From SCRA01 sp035533275 (GTDB taxonomy: Bacteria > Vulcanimicrobiota > Vulcanimicrobiia > Vulcanimicrobiales > SCRA01), in the NCBI GenBank assembly GCA_035533275.1, contig DATLUD010000077.1, positions 124,001 to 188,000 of the forward strand: a stretch of 64,000 nt of DNA, written 5' to 3'. Below, piece by piece: positions 7,870-16,268 of this stretch. Position 1 is the first letter of the stretch, and each line of letters opens with the position of its first letter. Below the pieces are notes generated by a model, which was not told the origin of the DNA, searched no databases, and saw nothing but the letters and a program-made list of their open reading frames with translations. The translations under genes were made by a program, and so were the position numbers.

Positions 7870-8769
7870 ATGTCCCAGCGTCATGCGTCCGTCGTCGCCG
7901 CATTCGACCGCCTCCCGGTCGGCGGCGTGCTGGAGGTCAGCAGCGACAACGACCACAAGGCGCTGCGCGCCGAGCTCAGCGCCCGGCGCCCGCTCGAGTT
8001 TCTTTGGGACGCCCGCAACCTGGGCACGCAGCGCTGGGTGATCCGCATCGAGCGGGTGGACGCGAGCGTGGAGGATCTGGAGCACTTCCTCTCGCGCTGC
8101 GCACCGTTCGCCGAGGTGCAGCACTCGGTCATCACGCACGTGGCGCAGACGGTCACGGAACGCGCCTATCGCGCGGGAGAGACGATCTTCGACGAGGGCG
8201 AGCAGTGGGAGTTCCTCGGCTTCGTGCGGACCGGCCGCGTCGTCTACACGCTGCTCTCGCGCGACGGCAAGATGCAGACCCTGCTCGAACGCTTCCCCGG
8301 CGACGCCGTCAACGAGACGCCGGTCTTCGACGGGGGCGCCACCGTCTATCGCTGCGAGGCGATGGCCGACTCGACGCTGGTGCTGATTCCCCGCGAGGAG
8401 GTGCTGCGCGCCTGCCGCCAGGATGCCGAGCTGGCGCTGGCTTTCCTCGTGGCGTCGAGTCAGGCGCGCCGGCGCTCGATCGGCACGATCGCCGACCTTT
8501 CGTTCGCCCACGTGCTCCAGCGCGTGGCGAAGTGGCTCCTCAACTACACGGGTTCCGGCGAGGGGCTCACGCCCGGCCTGCTGGGCGTGGAGAAGCTCTC
8601 GCAGGCGCAGATCGCCGCCGCGGCGGGCACCGTGCGCGACATGGCGGCCCGCGCGCTGATCCGCCTGCGGGACGCCGGCGCCGTGGAGCTGGAGCGCGGG
8701 CGCGTCAAGAAGCTCGACCGCGCGATCCTCGAGAGCTTCGTCAACAACATCGAGGGCACGGCCGTCTAG
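7870..8769 (+). CDS. DUF2249-Crp/Fnr fusion regulator
   Basis: 299 residues. Residues 1-75 resemble a DUF2249 domain (FDRLPVGGVLEVSSDNDHKA, then RRPLEFLWDARNLG). A cyclic-nucleotide-binding-type beta-barrel (about 95-205) and a winged HTH (about 220-290, LSQAQIAAAAGTVRDMAARAL) follow. The barrel has neither the cAMP-binding arginine signature nor the Fnr cysteines, so the ligand is unknown. DUF2249 occurs in proteins linked to NO/nitrate and haem metabolism in other genomes, so redox or gas sensing is plausible (inference). The ATG at 7870 is chosen; another in-frame ATG lies at 7855. Its divergent position makes the thiolase a candidate target. Confidence 0.75.
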   Translation: MSQRHASVVAAFDRLPVGGVLEVSSDNDHKALRAELSARRPLEFLWDARNLGTQRWVIRIERVDASVEDLEHFLSRCAPFAEVQHSVITHVAQTVTERAYRAGETIFDEGEQWEFLGFVRTGRVVYTLLSRDGKMQTLLERFPGDAVNETPVFDGGATVYRCEAMADSTLVLIPREEVLRACRQDAELALAFLVASSQARRRSIGTIADLSFAHVLQRVAKWLLNYTGSGEGLTPGLLGVEKLSQAQIAAAAGTVRDMAARALIRLRDAGAVELERGRVKKLDRAILESFVNNIEGTAV

Positions 8770-8786
8770 GCAGCCCGCCGGGGCGC

Positions 8787-9785
8787 TCAGGCGGCGCGTT
8801 GCGCTCGTTGCGTGAGCACGTGGAGCGCGTGCGCGAATGTGGTGACGGGGATCACGCGGATGCCCGGCGTCTTCGCGATCTCCTGGTAGTTCTCGCGCGG
8901 GCAGAGGAAGATCCGCGCACCCGCGCGCTTGGCGGCGATCACCTTCTGCGGAGCTCCGTCGATCGGCCCCACGTTGCCGTCGAAGTCGATCGTCCCCGTC
9001 CCCGCCACCGGCTCATCAGCCAGGGAGCGCCCGGTGAGCGAGCTGTAGATATCCAGCGCCATCATGAGGCCGCCGCTCGAGCCGGAGATTTGCCTCAGCT
9101 CGCCTCCAAAGTCCACCGGCACGGGCAAAGCCGCATGCGCCGGCTCGGCGGCGATCAGCACGCCGATCCGGGGCCCCTGCGGCGTCAAGATCGTGGGCAC
9201 CGAGACCTCCCGCACTGCGCCGCCGCGGTCGACGCGCAAGCGCACCGGCGGGCCGCCGACCGGGTGGCGGTTGACGATGGAGATCAGCCGCGCCAGTGAG
9301 TCGATCGGCGTGCCGTCGGCGGCCACGACCATGTCCCCCGGCTCGAGGAGCTTCTCGGCTCGGCTGCGGGAGGTGACCGCCACCACACGCACCCGCGAGG
9401 GCGGAGTCACCACGCGATAGCCGGCGGCGCGCTCCGCCACCACGGCCGCGGCCTGCTGGCTCTCGGTCATGCTGCGCTCGAGCACCTGCTGATAGCGCTC
9501 GTACGAGACCCCGCTCGGCGCGAAATCGGACTTCGGCAACAGCGTGTAGCCCGGCGCGAACTTCGAGAGCAACCCGAGCGGCGACGCGCGGTAGATGAGC
9601 ACGTCGGTGAGGTAGAGCGGGTGGGTGGGGGCCGGGTGGCCTTGGACGCGCACCGCGTCCCGCAGGTCGACCGCGTCCCCCGGAGCCATCACGAGGTACG
9701 GCGTGGGCAGGTAGAGCAACGCGGCGACGATCGCCACGCCCCACAGCACCGCACGCCAGGCACGAAAGGGTGAGCTAGACTTCAA
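8787..9785 (-). CDS. YlbL-like membrane-anchored PDZ/Lon-type serine protease
   Basis: 332 residues: one N-terminal membrane anchor (about 10-30), a PDZ domain (about 130-215) and a C-terminal Lon-type S16 protease domain. The catalytic serine lies in SGSSGGLMMAL and the lysine in DGAPQKVIAAKRAGA, giving the Ser-Lys dyad. The start is TTG at 9785, overlapping the upstream gene by 11 nt, with GGAG 5 nt before it, which suggests translational coupling. Bacillus subtilis ylbL also lies next to rsmD and coaD. Probably an extracytoplasmic quality-control or processing protease. It converges on the Crp-type gene. Confidence 0.87.
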   Translation of the reverse strand: MKSSSPFRAWRAVLWGVAIVAALLYLPTPYLVMAPGDAVDLRDAVRVQGHPAPTHPLYLTDVLIYRASPLGLLSKFAPGYTLLPKSDFAPSGVSYERYQQVLERSMTESQQAAAVVAERAAGYRVVTPPSRVRVVAVTSRSRAEKLLEPGDMVVAADGTPIDSLARLISIVNRHPVGGPPVRLRVDRGGAVREVSVPTILTPQGPRIGVLIAAEPAHAALPVPVDFGGELRQISGSSGGLMMALDIYSSLTGRSLADEPVAGTGTIDFDGNVGPIDGAPQKVIAAKRAGARIFLCPRENYQEIAKTPGIRVIPVTTFAHALHVLTQRAQRAA

Positions 9786-10335
9786 TCGACTCCATCTTCG
9801 CGGTGTCTTCGGCCACGGAGACCGGAGAGCCGCCCTTGGTCTTGGGCTTCTCCTTCTCCTTGTCGGCGGGTGCTTCCGCCGCAGCCTGGCGCTTGCGCTC
9901 CACGCTGAGCGCCGCCTGTCCCTTCTCCACGGAGCCCAGCGCCGCGCTCAAGCGGCCCTGCAGCTCGGCCAGGACTTGCGCTGCGTACTGATCGGCGCCT
10001 TCGCGTATCTTGACCGCCTTGGCCTCGGCTTCGCGCATGATCGCGTTCGCCGTCGCCCGCGCCTGCTGCACCACCACGGCGTTGTCCACCATGTTCTCGT
10101 GCTCACTGGCTGCCACGGCGACGATGCTCTGCGCCCGTTCCTGCGCCTCGCGCAGGACGCGGTCCTTCTCCTTGGAGATCTGTCTGGCGCGCTCGACTTC
10201 CTCCGGAAGCGAAGCGCGCATCTTCTCGATGAACTCGACCAGTCGCTCCTCCGAGAGAACGCGGTAGGAGAACGGAAGCCAGACCCCCTCCTTCACGTAT
10301 GCCTCGAGTTTGTCGATGACGCGGTAGATCGACAT
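9775..10335 (-). CDS. Coiled-coil protein, DivIVA / ATP-synthase-B-like
   Basis: 186 residues, highly charged, with no membrane helix. MSIYRVIDKLEAYVKEGVWLP is followed by a long heptad-rich helix (about 30-145) rich in Ala, Glu and Arg, then a Lys/Glu/Pro tail. Related proteins next to coaD in other Terrabacteria are often annotated as ATPase, F0 subunit B-like or DivIVA-like; their role is unclear, with cell division or envelope scaffolding often suggested. AGGGGGGA lies 11 nt upstream of the ATG. It sits 16 nt after coaD and overlaps the protease gene. Function is not assigned. Confidence 0.75.
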   Translation of the reverse strand: MSIYRVIDKLEAYVKEGVWLPFSYRVLSEERLVEFIEKMRASLPEEVERARQISKEKDRVLREAQERAQSIVAVAASEHENMVDNAVVVQQARATANAIMREAEAKAVKIREGADQYAAQVLAELQGRLSAALGSVEKGQAALSVERKRQAAAEAPADKEKEKPKTKGGSPVSVAEDTAKMESIEV

Positions 10336-10351
10336 CTGCTGCGAATCCCCC

Positions 10352-10855
10352 CTACGTGGCGTGAGTGAGTGAGCGGCGGCGCATCTCCATCGTGCGCAGG
10401 ACGTGCTGCGGCACGAATGGCGAGACGTCGCCGCCGAGGAAGAAGACCTCCTTGACCAGGCTGGAGCTCACGAACGAGAATTCCGCGCTGGCCATCATGA
10501 AGGCCGTGTCGACGTCCTTGGAGAGACTGCGGTTCATCAGTGCCGTGGACATCTCCGACTCGAAATCGGAGACGACCCGCAAGCCCTTGACGATGAGGTT
10601 GGCCTCGATGTGCTTGACGTATTCCGCCAAAAGCCCACGGAAGTGGTCGACGCGCACGTTGGCGAGGCCGGCGACCGACTCGCGGATCATCTGCTCGCGC
10701 TCCTCGAGCGTAAACATGGGGGAGCGCTTCTGCGGGTTGACCACCACGGCCACCGTGAGCTTGGGAAAGACGAGAGCCGCGCGGTGGACGATGTCCATGT
10801 GCCCATTGGTGATGGGGTCGAAGCTGCCGGGGTAAACGGCGTGGATTCCCGTCAC
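10352..10855 (-). CDS. coaD: Phosphopantetheine adenylyltransferase
   Basis: 167 residues, normal for CoaD, which makes dephospho-CoA from 4'-phosphopantetheine and ATP, the penultimate step of CoA synthesis. The nucleotidyltransferase signature is YPGSFDPITNGHMDIV (T/HxGH motif), the phosphopantetheine-binding region is IVKGLRVVSDFE, and the C-terminal FSFVSSSLVKEV is the ISSTxR-like block. The GTG start forms GTGA with the rsmD stop. The rsmD-coaD pair is a widely conserved arrangement, which supports the call. Confidence 0.96.
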   Translation of the reverse strand: MTGIHAVYPGSFDPITNGHMDIVHRAALVFPKLTVAVVVNPQKRSPMFTLEEREQMIRESVAGLANVRVDHFRGLLAEYVKHIEANLIVKGLRVVSDFESEMSTALMNRSLSKDVDTAFMMASAEFSFVSSSLVKEVFFLGGDVSPFVPQHVLRTMEMRRRSLTHAT

Positions 10856-11406
10856 GACGGGACCGGCTCCGGCCGCAGGAACGTCAGCGCGACCTCACCG
10901 TACGCCGCGTGCCGCTCCGCTGCGAAACCCGCGGGGGCGCCGACCTCCGCGCGGCTGGCGTGCTCGTAGATCACCAGGCTCCTCTCGTCGACGAGCCCGC
11001 GCTCGTGCAGACGGCGAATGATCCGCTCGGGGAGCCCGAGGGCATACGGCGGATCCGCGAAGACGAGATCGTAGCGCCCCTGAAGCCGCTCGACGGCCCG
11101 CTCCGCGCGCGCCGTGACGACGTGAGCGCGGTCCCGCCCGAAGCCCAGTGCCGCCGCCGTCACCGCGATCTGCTTGGCGACGCGCGGCCGCTCCTCGACG
11201 AAGGTGACCTCGCTCGCGCCGCGCGAGAGCGCCTCGAACCCGATCGCACCCGTGCCCGCGTAGAGATCGAGGAACCGAGCGCCGATGGTCCGGCTTCCCA
11301 GCATCGAGAAGAGCGCCTCCTTCACGCGGCCCGGCGTCGGCCGCACGCCGCGGGACGCCGGTCCCGCGATCCGTCGCCCCCCGAGGGTTCCGCCGGTCAA
11401 TCGCAT
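10852..11406 (-). CDS. rsmD: 16S rRNA (guanine-966-N2)-methyltransferase
   Basis: 184 residues. The SAM-binding motif I is FLDLYAGTGAIGFEALSRGA, and the catalytic motif IV is FADPPY. The N-terminal RxTGGxLxGRRI segment and RPTPGRVKEALFSML are typical of RsmD. It methylates G966 of 16S rRNA in the assembled small subunit. The ATG at 11406 has only a weak ribosome-binding site (CAGG adjacent). It overlaps coaD by 4 nt downstream and follows the second CHAD gene by 15 nt. Confidence 0.94.
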   Translation of the reverse strand: MRLTGGTLGGRRIAGPASRGVRPTPGRVKEALFSMLGSRTIGARFLDLYAGTGAIGFEALSRGASEVTFVEERPRVAKQIAVTAAALGFGRDRAHVVTARAERAVERLQGRYDLVFADPPYALGLPERIIRRLHERGLVDERSLVIYEHASRAEVGAPAGFAAERHAAYGEVALTFLRPEPVPS

Positions 11407-11421
11407 CCTGAGGAACGGTGC

Positions 11422-11889
11422 TTATGGAGCAGACCCGCCGGGACCTTGTGGAGAACCGAACCCCGCATACGCGGCCAGTCCGGTCAGGTCGCCGCGCTCG
11501 GCGAACGCTTCGCGCCAGAGGCGCCGGGCGCGGCCGAGCAGCAACCGCCGGTCGCGGCCGATGACCCGCGCCGCGATGGTGACGTCGATCCTCTCCGCGT
11601 GCGCGAGCAGCACGTCGCAGTCGTGAAGCTCGCCGAGCAGATCTTGCAGGCCGGCCAACAGACGCTCGGCGCCCTGCACCGCGGCAGGGAGCGCGTCGCG
11701 GTGGAGCTCCAGCGCATAGCGCAGGCGCTTGCAGGCGATGCGCAGGTCGTGGAGCTCGCGCGCGCCGCCGTGCTCGAGCGCGCCGGCGCGCACCAGCGCC
11801 TCCGCCAGGCGGACCCGCACGATCTCGCGGCGCGCGGCCTCCGCGTCGCGCACGCCGGGCCCGGCAAAGGCGATGCGCCGCCCCTTCAC
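11422..11889 (-). CDS. CHAD-domain protein, C-terminal half
   Basis: 155 residues carrying the C-terminal helical half of a CHAD domain: HDLRIACKRLRYALEL (conserved His-x-Arg/Lys-rich helix) followed by LLGELHDCDVLLAHAERI. CHAD domains are conserved histidine alpha-helical folds with a basic surface that binds polyphosphate. The start is GTG at 11889, with GGGGAG 5 nt upstream, overlapping the previous gene's stop as GTGA. A full CHAD domain is about 280-320 residues, so this protein and its upstream neighbour appear to be two separately translated halves. Confidence 0.8.
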   Translation of the reverse strand: MKGRRIAFAGPGVRDAEAARREIVRVRLAEALVRAGALEHGGARELHDLRIACKRLRYALELHRDALPAAVQGAERLLAGLQDLLGELHDCDVLLAHAERIDVTIAARVIGRDRRLLLGRARRLWREAFAERGDLTGLAAYAGFGSPQGPGGSAP

Positions 11890-12341
11890 GGGCTCTCCCC
11901 TTCGGCGGAGCCGCGCAGCCGGCACTCCCGCACGCCGTCCATCGCCCGCGTGCGGGAGTGGCCCCGCCGCTTGCGCAGCCGCCCGGCGAGCCGCTCGAAT
12001 TGCGCGCGTGCCCTGCCGAAGGCGTGCTCGGCGTACCACTCCACCCTTGCGAGCAGGACGTCGTTGTCGCGTGCCTCGCCGGTCCGGCGGCTGAACCGCT
12101 TGAGCGCACCCAGCATCTCCTCCGCCTCGGGCACCAGCTCGCGCAGGTCCTCGAGCGCGGCGCGCAAGCGCCGCGCGCGGGTGCGCACGTCGTGCAGCGC
12201 CTCGGCGTCCTCGGCGCGCTCCAGCACGGCGGCACGCTTCACCTCGAAGTCGCGCACGCGACGCTCGATCAGCTCGCCGGCCCAGGCCTCGAGCGGATCG
12301 GTGGCACGCTCCTCCTCGGCCGCCGGGTTCTCGTCGCTCAT
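11886..12341 (-). CDS. CHAD-domain protein, N-terminal half
   Basis: 151 residues. After an acidic N-terminus it carries the N-terminal CHAD repeat: HDVRTRARRLRAALEDLREL, then RRTGEARDNDVLLARVEW. It ends with a basic segment (RLRKRRGHSRTRAMDG). The motif pair (HDxR...RLR and xRDxDVLL) is repeated in the next gene, as expected for the two four-helix bundles of a single CHAD domain. ATGA overlap with the HAD gene upstream and GTGA overlap with the second half downstream point to coupled translation. Polyphosphate binding is the likely function by family. Confidence 0.8.
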   Translation of the reverse strand: MSDENPAAEEERATDPLEAWAGELIERRVRDFEVKRAAVLERAEDAEALHDVRTRARRLRAALEDLRELVPEAEEMLGALKRFSRRTGEARDNDVLLARVEWYAEHAFGRARAQFERLAGRLRKRRGHSRTRAMDGVRECRLRGSAEGESP

Positions 12342-13051
12342 GGGCGCATCTCCTCGGGCACCAGGGCGTCGAGCGAGCGGATCGTCAGCACCTCGCACGG
12401 AAGCGCGGCGACCTCCTCGGGGGAGGGATCGCTCCGGGAGATCCACACCGCGGCGAGCGAGGCCGCATGGGCTCCCAGCGCGTCGCCGCTCAGATCGTCG
12501 CCGACGTACGCCGTGCGCTCGGCGCGCGCCCCCAGCAGATCCACGAGCGAGGCGAAGGCGCTCGCCGCGGGCTTGCGAGCGCCGATCTCGTCGGAGACCA
12601 GGATCGGCAGACGCTCTAGGCCCAGCGCCCGCAGCTTGGTCTGCTGGAGCGGACTCCAGCCGTTGGTGAGCACGGCCAGCGAGATGCCGTGACGCTCCAG
12701 CCACTCGACGCAGCCCTGCATCCCCGGCGCGGCGCGCATGACGGAGGGTACCGCGGCGACCGCGTCGTCGCGCCAACGCACCGCCGCGAGCCGCGCCTGC
12801 TCCGGCCCGAGATGCGCCTCCAAGAGCGCGATCACGGCCTCGTCGATCGTCCGGCGGCCGGCGCGCGCCTCCGCCAACAGCGCGGCCGCCCGCGAGGTGA
12901 GGGAAGGCTCGCCTTCCGCGGCGCCGCCCGGCGTCGCCAGCGCATACCGCACCATCAGCCTCAGCTCGAGTCCGTCATCGAAGCCCAACGTGTGATCGAG
13001 ATCGAAGCCCACGGCGTCTACCTCGATCCCCGCGGCCAGTCGCACCGGCAT
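12338..13051 (-). CDS. HAD-superfamily hydrolase
   Basis: 237 residues with all four HAD motifs: I FDLDHTLG (nucleophile and acid/base Asp), II LAVLTNG, III Lys in GARKPAASAF, IV YVGDDLSGD. The helical cap between motifs I and II (about 25-110) fits a subclass I phosphatase of the phosphoglycolate or pyrimidine nucleotidase type. Substrate is not determinable. The ATG is 2 nt after the M42 peptidase stop and TGAGG sits in front of it, so it is probably translated by reinitiation. Neighbouring CHAD genes suggest but do not prove a phosphate-related role. Confidence 0.85.
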   Translation of the reverse strand: MPVRLAAGIEVDAVGFDLDHTLGFDDGLELRLMVRYALATPGGAAEGEPSLTSRAAALLAEARAGRRTIDEAVIALLEAHLGPEQARLAAVRWRDDAVAAVPSVMRAAPGMQGCVEWLERHGISLAVLTNGWSPLQQTKLRALGLERLPILVSDEIGARKPAASAFASLVDLLGARAERTAYVGDDLSGDALGAHAASLAAVWISRSDPSPEEVAALPCEVLTIRSLDALVPEEMRP

Positions 13052-13053
13052 CC

Positions 13054-14175
13054 TCAGGGGCTCGCCGGGACTCCCCGCGTCGCGAGCGCCTCGACGTAGC
13101 GCACGATGCCATGGAGGTCGCGGCTATCGCCCACCTCCACGGCATGGGAGTAACGCAACGGGATGCCGATCGGCAGCACCTTGGTCCGCTCGCTCCAGAA
13201 CTCCGAGCCGTCGTTTCCACCGCCGGTGACGCCCTCCTGGACGGCGATGCCCTGCGCGCGCGCCCAGGCGGCGAGCCTGCGCACGAGCGCGATGTCGGAG
13301 ATGTTCGACTGGTCCCACGCTCGCATGACGAAGCCCTTGCCCAGCGGCGCGTATCCCTCGACGCGCGACTCGAGCGGCGTGTCGCTGGTGACGAACATGT
13401 CGACGGGGATCACGTCGTCGAAGACCTGCGAGCGCGCGATGGCCGCGGCCCCGCGGGTCCCCACCTCCTCCTGCACGCTCCACGCGAAGACGATGGTGCC
13501 GTGAACCCGCGCGGGGTCGATGGCGCGCACGGCCTGCACGAGCGTCGTATCTCCGAAGCGATCGTCGAACGACCGCCCCGCGATGCGCGTTCCCGCCAGG
13601 CGCTGCAGATGCTTCTCGTAGGAGACCGTGTCGTAGATCCGGATGCCCATGCGGGCGACCTGCGCGGCCGAGTCGGCGCCGACGTCCACGAAGAGCGTCT
13701 GCTGGTCCAGCGGCGGCGGCGCCCCGTGCGTGAGATGGATCGACTTGGTCGCCACCACGCCCTTCACCACGCCGTGCGCCGTCTCGATGTTGACGATCCG
13801 CGAGGCGAAGGTCTCTGGAAAGAAGCCTCCCACCGGCGTCAGGCGCAGATAGCCGTCGGGCGTGATGCCGGAAACCACGAAGCCCACCTCATCCATGTGG
13901 GCGATGAAGAGCGTGCGCGGCTCGCCGTGCCCAACGGTGAGAACGAGGTTGCCCATCGCGTCGGTGACGGGGTGCGCCCAGGATGGCAGCAGGGAGCGGA
14001 TCTCCCGGCGCACCGGGCCCTCGGATCCCGAGACGCCGGGCACCGCCACGAGCCGCGCCAGCACGTCGACGTCCGAGAGCTGCTGCGCTCCGGCGGGAGT
14101 CGGCACGAGAGCCGCCAGCATCGACACCAACGACATCCAGGCGGCACACCGCGCCGCCCATGCGCGCAAGACCAT
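13054..14175 (-). CDS. M42-family metallo-aminopeptidase with signal peptide
   Basis: 373 residues. The M42 metal-binding set is present: His/Asp in FIAHMDEVGF, Asp in SFDDRFGD, Glu-Glu in QEEVGTRGA, Asp in TSDTP and His in RYSHAVEVGD. The family cleaves N-terminal residues from peptides as large cytosolic assemblies. Unusually, residues 1-30 form a Sec-type signal peptide (hydrophobic run ending PTPAGAQQ), so this one should be exported. GGGAGAGGGA abuts the ATG. It lies between recG and the HAD gene. An alternative is a family member with a cellulase-like (FrvX) label. Confidence 0.85.
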   Translation of the reverse strand: MVLRAWAARCAAWMSLVSMLAALVPTPAGAQQLSDVDVLARLVAVPGVSGSEGPVRREIRSLLPSWAHPVTDAMGNLVLTVGHGEPRTLFIAHMDEVGFVVSGITPDGYLRLTPVGGFFPETFASRIVNIETAHGVVKGVVATKSIHLTHGAPPPLDQQTLFVDVGADSAAQVARMGIRIYDTVSYEKHLQRLAGTRIAGRSFDDRFGDTTLVQAVRAIDPARVHGTIVFAWSVQEEVGTRGAAAIARSQVFDDVIPVDMFVTSDTPLESRVEGYAPLGKGFVMRAWDQSNISDIALVRRLAAWARAQGIAVQEGVTGGGNDGSEFWSERTKVLPIGIPLRYSHAVEVGDSRDLHGIVRYVEALATRGVPASP

Positions 14176-14186
14176 TCCCTCTCCCT

Positions 14187-16268
14187 TCAGCTCGAGACCA
14201 TCAAAGCCCCGAGCGACTCCTGCGCGCGCAGCAGCGGGCGCAGTCCGCGGTGCTCCGGCCGCTCCAAGCGCGGATCCGCCGCGACGATCGCGTCGGCGTC
14301 CTCCTTCGCCCGGGCATACAGATGAAAGTCAGCCACCAAGTTCGCCAGTTTGAAGTTCGCCGCTCCCGACTGCGCCATGCCGCGCAGGTCGCCCGTTCCG
14401 CGCAAACGCAAGTCCTCCTCGGCGATCTTGAACCCATCGGTCGTCTCTTCCAGGATGTGAAGCCGTTCGCTCTCGTGCTGGTCGTCGGGAGACACGAGGA
14501 TGCAGAACGACCTCGCCGCGCCTCGACCCACGCGGCCGCGCAGCTGGTGGAGCTGTGCCAGCCCATAGCGGTGGGCATCGAGGACGACCATCACGCTGGC
14601 GTTGGGGACGTCGACGCCGACCTCCACCACCGTCGTGGCGACCAAGACCTGGACCTCGTTGCCGGAGAACGCGGCCATGACCTCGTCCTTCTCGCGCGGG
14701 CTCATGCGCCCGTGCAGCAATCCCACGCGCAAGTCGGGGAAGACCTCGCTCCTGATGTGCTCCGCCTCGGCGATCGCGGAGGTCAGGGCCGCCTCGGACT
14801 CGTCGATCGCGGGCGCCACGACGTAGGCCTGGCGTCCCTTCTGCACTTGCTTGCGCACGAAGTCGTAGACCTCTCCCTTGCGCGACTCGGTGGTCGAGCG
14901 CGTCTGGATCGGAGAGCGCCCTGGAGGGAGCTCGTCGATGACGGAGAGGTCGAGGTCGGCATAGAGCGACTGGGCGAGCGTGCGCGGAATCGGCGTCGCC
15001 GTCATCACCAGCGTATGCGGAAGATGGCCGCCGTAGCCCTTGGCGCGCAGCCGCATGCGCTGCCCGACGCCGAACTTGTGCTGCTCGTCGATGACGGCCA
15101 AGCCCAAGCGCGCGAACGTGACGTCGTCCTCCAGGAGGGCGTGGGTCCCGATGGCGAGCGATGCGCCGCCGCTCGCGATCCGGGCTAGGGCCTCGCGGCG
15201 GGACTTGGCGCCCAGGCCGCCGAGCACCACTTCCACCGGAACGCCGAAGGGCATCAGCAAGGTCGCGAGCTTGGCGGCGTGTTGGCGCGCCAGGATCTCC
15301 GTGGGCGCCATGATGGCGCACTGCGCGCCGGCACGGTGAGCCAGCAGCGCCGCCGCCGCCGCCACCAAGGTCTTGCCGCTGCCGACGTCGCCCTGGAGCA
15401 GCCGGTTCATCGGCTGCGGGCGGGCCATGTCGCCCCAGATCTCGCGAATGACCCGCCGCTGCGCTCCCGTGAGTGCGAAGGGGAGGTTCTCCTCGAGCTG
15501 GGCCATGAGGTCGCCGGGGAGGCTCATCGGCAGAGCGCCGCCGGAGAAGGCCCGTTGGGCGCGCTTGATCGCCGCCCCCATCGCCAATCCTAGGAACTCG
15601 CCGTAGATCACGCGCTTGCGCGCCGCGAGCGCCTCCGACATGCGGCCCGGCGCGTGGATCGCGCGATAGGCCTCGCGCGTGGGCATCAGCGTGTGCTTGC
15701 GCTCCAGCGCCTCGGGGAGCTCCTCGAGCTCGATCTGGAGCAAACGGGGCAAGAGCTTGCGAAGGGTCGAGCGGATCGTCTTGAGCGCCAGTCGCTTGGT
15801 CTGCCCGTACACCGGCAAGACCTCGCCGTCGAACTGCTCGTCGCCGCGCACGGCGCGGTGGAGGGAAACGTTGATCTGCGGACCGGAGAACGTCTTGGTC
15901 GCGCGGCCGCGCACGAAGATGCGCATGCCGGCGAAGAGCTGCTTGCCCAAGTACGGGCGTCCGAACCACACGGCGGTGAAGACGCCGGCGCCGTCGCGCA
16001 CCACGGCGGTGGTCTTGGCGCGCGCGCGCCCGGGCAGAAACTGATGCTTGAGGGAGAGGATCTCGCCCTCGGCGTTCTCCTCCCCCTCGGCGTCGCCCAA
16101 GAGGTTGGAGGGCGTCGGCGCCGTCAGGTCCTCGTAGCGGTACGGAAAGTACGTCAGCAGGTCGTACGCGGTGAGCAACCCCAGCTCGCGCTCGAAGGCC
16201 GCGGCCGTCGCCGCAGGCAACAGCGCCTTCAACGGAGTCTGCGGGTCGAGCGCGGCGGGGGGGCTCAC
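14187..16268 (-). CDS. recG: ATP-dependent DNA helicase RecG
   Basis: 693 residues, normal for RecG, which remodels stalled replication forks and branched DNA. An N-terminal wedge/OB region (about 1-230) is followed by superfamily-2 helicase motifs: Walker A LLQGDVGSGKT, motif II VIDEQHKFGVGQ (DEQH), motif III TATPIPRTL and motif VI GRVGRG. The C-terminal TRG-type segment GDLRGMAQSG is present. The GTG start at 16268 overlaps the hisIE stop as GTGA; longer in-frame extension upstream is low-complexity and overlaps hisIE. Confidence 0.96.
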   Translation of the reverse strand: MSPPAALDPQTPLKALLPAATAAAFERELGLLTAYDLLTYFPYRYEDLTAPTPSNLLGDAEGEENAEGEILSLKHQFLPGRARAKTTAVVRDGAGVFTAVWFGRPYLGKQLFAGMRIFVRGRATKTFSGPQINVSLHRAVRGDEQFDGEVLPVYGQTKRLALKTIRSTLRKLLPRLLQIELEELPEALERKHTLMPTREAYRAIHAPGRMSEALAARKRVIYGEFLGLAMGAAIKRAQRAFSGGALPMSLPGDLMAQLEENLPFALTGAQRRVIREIWGDMARPQPMNRLLQGDVGSGKTLVAAAAALLAHRAGAQCAIMAPTEILARQHAAKLATLLMPFGVPVEVVLGGLGAKSRREALARIASGGASLAIGTHALLEDDVTFARLGLAVIDEQHKFGVGQRMRLRAKGYGGHLPHTLVMTATPIPRTLAQSLYADLDLSVIDELPPGRSPIQTRSTTESRKGEVYDFVRKQVQKGRQAYVVAPAIDESEAALTSAIAEAEHIRSEVFPDLRVGLLHGRMSPREKDEVMAAFSGNEVQVLVATTVVEVGVDVPNASVMVVLDAHRYGLAQLHQLRGRVGRGAARSFCILVSPDDQHESERLHILEETTDGFKIAEEDLRLRGTGDLRGMAQSGAANFKLANLVADFHLYARAKEDADAIVAADPRLERPEHRGLRPLLRAQESLGALMVSS

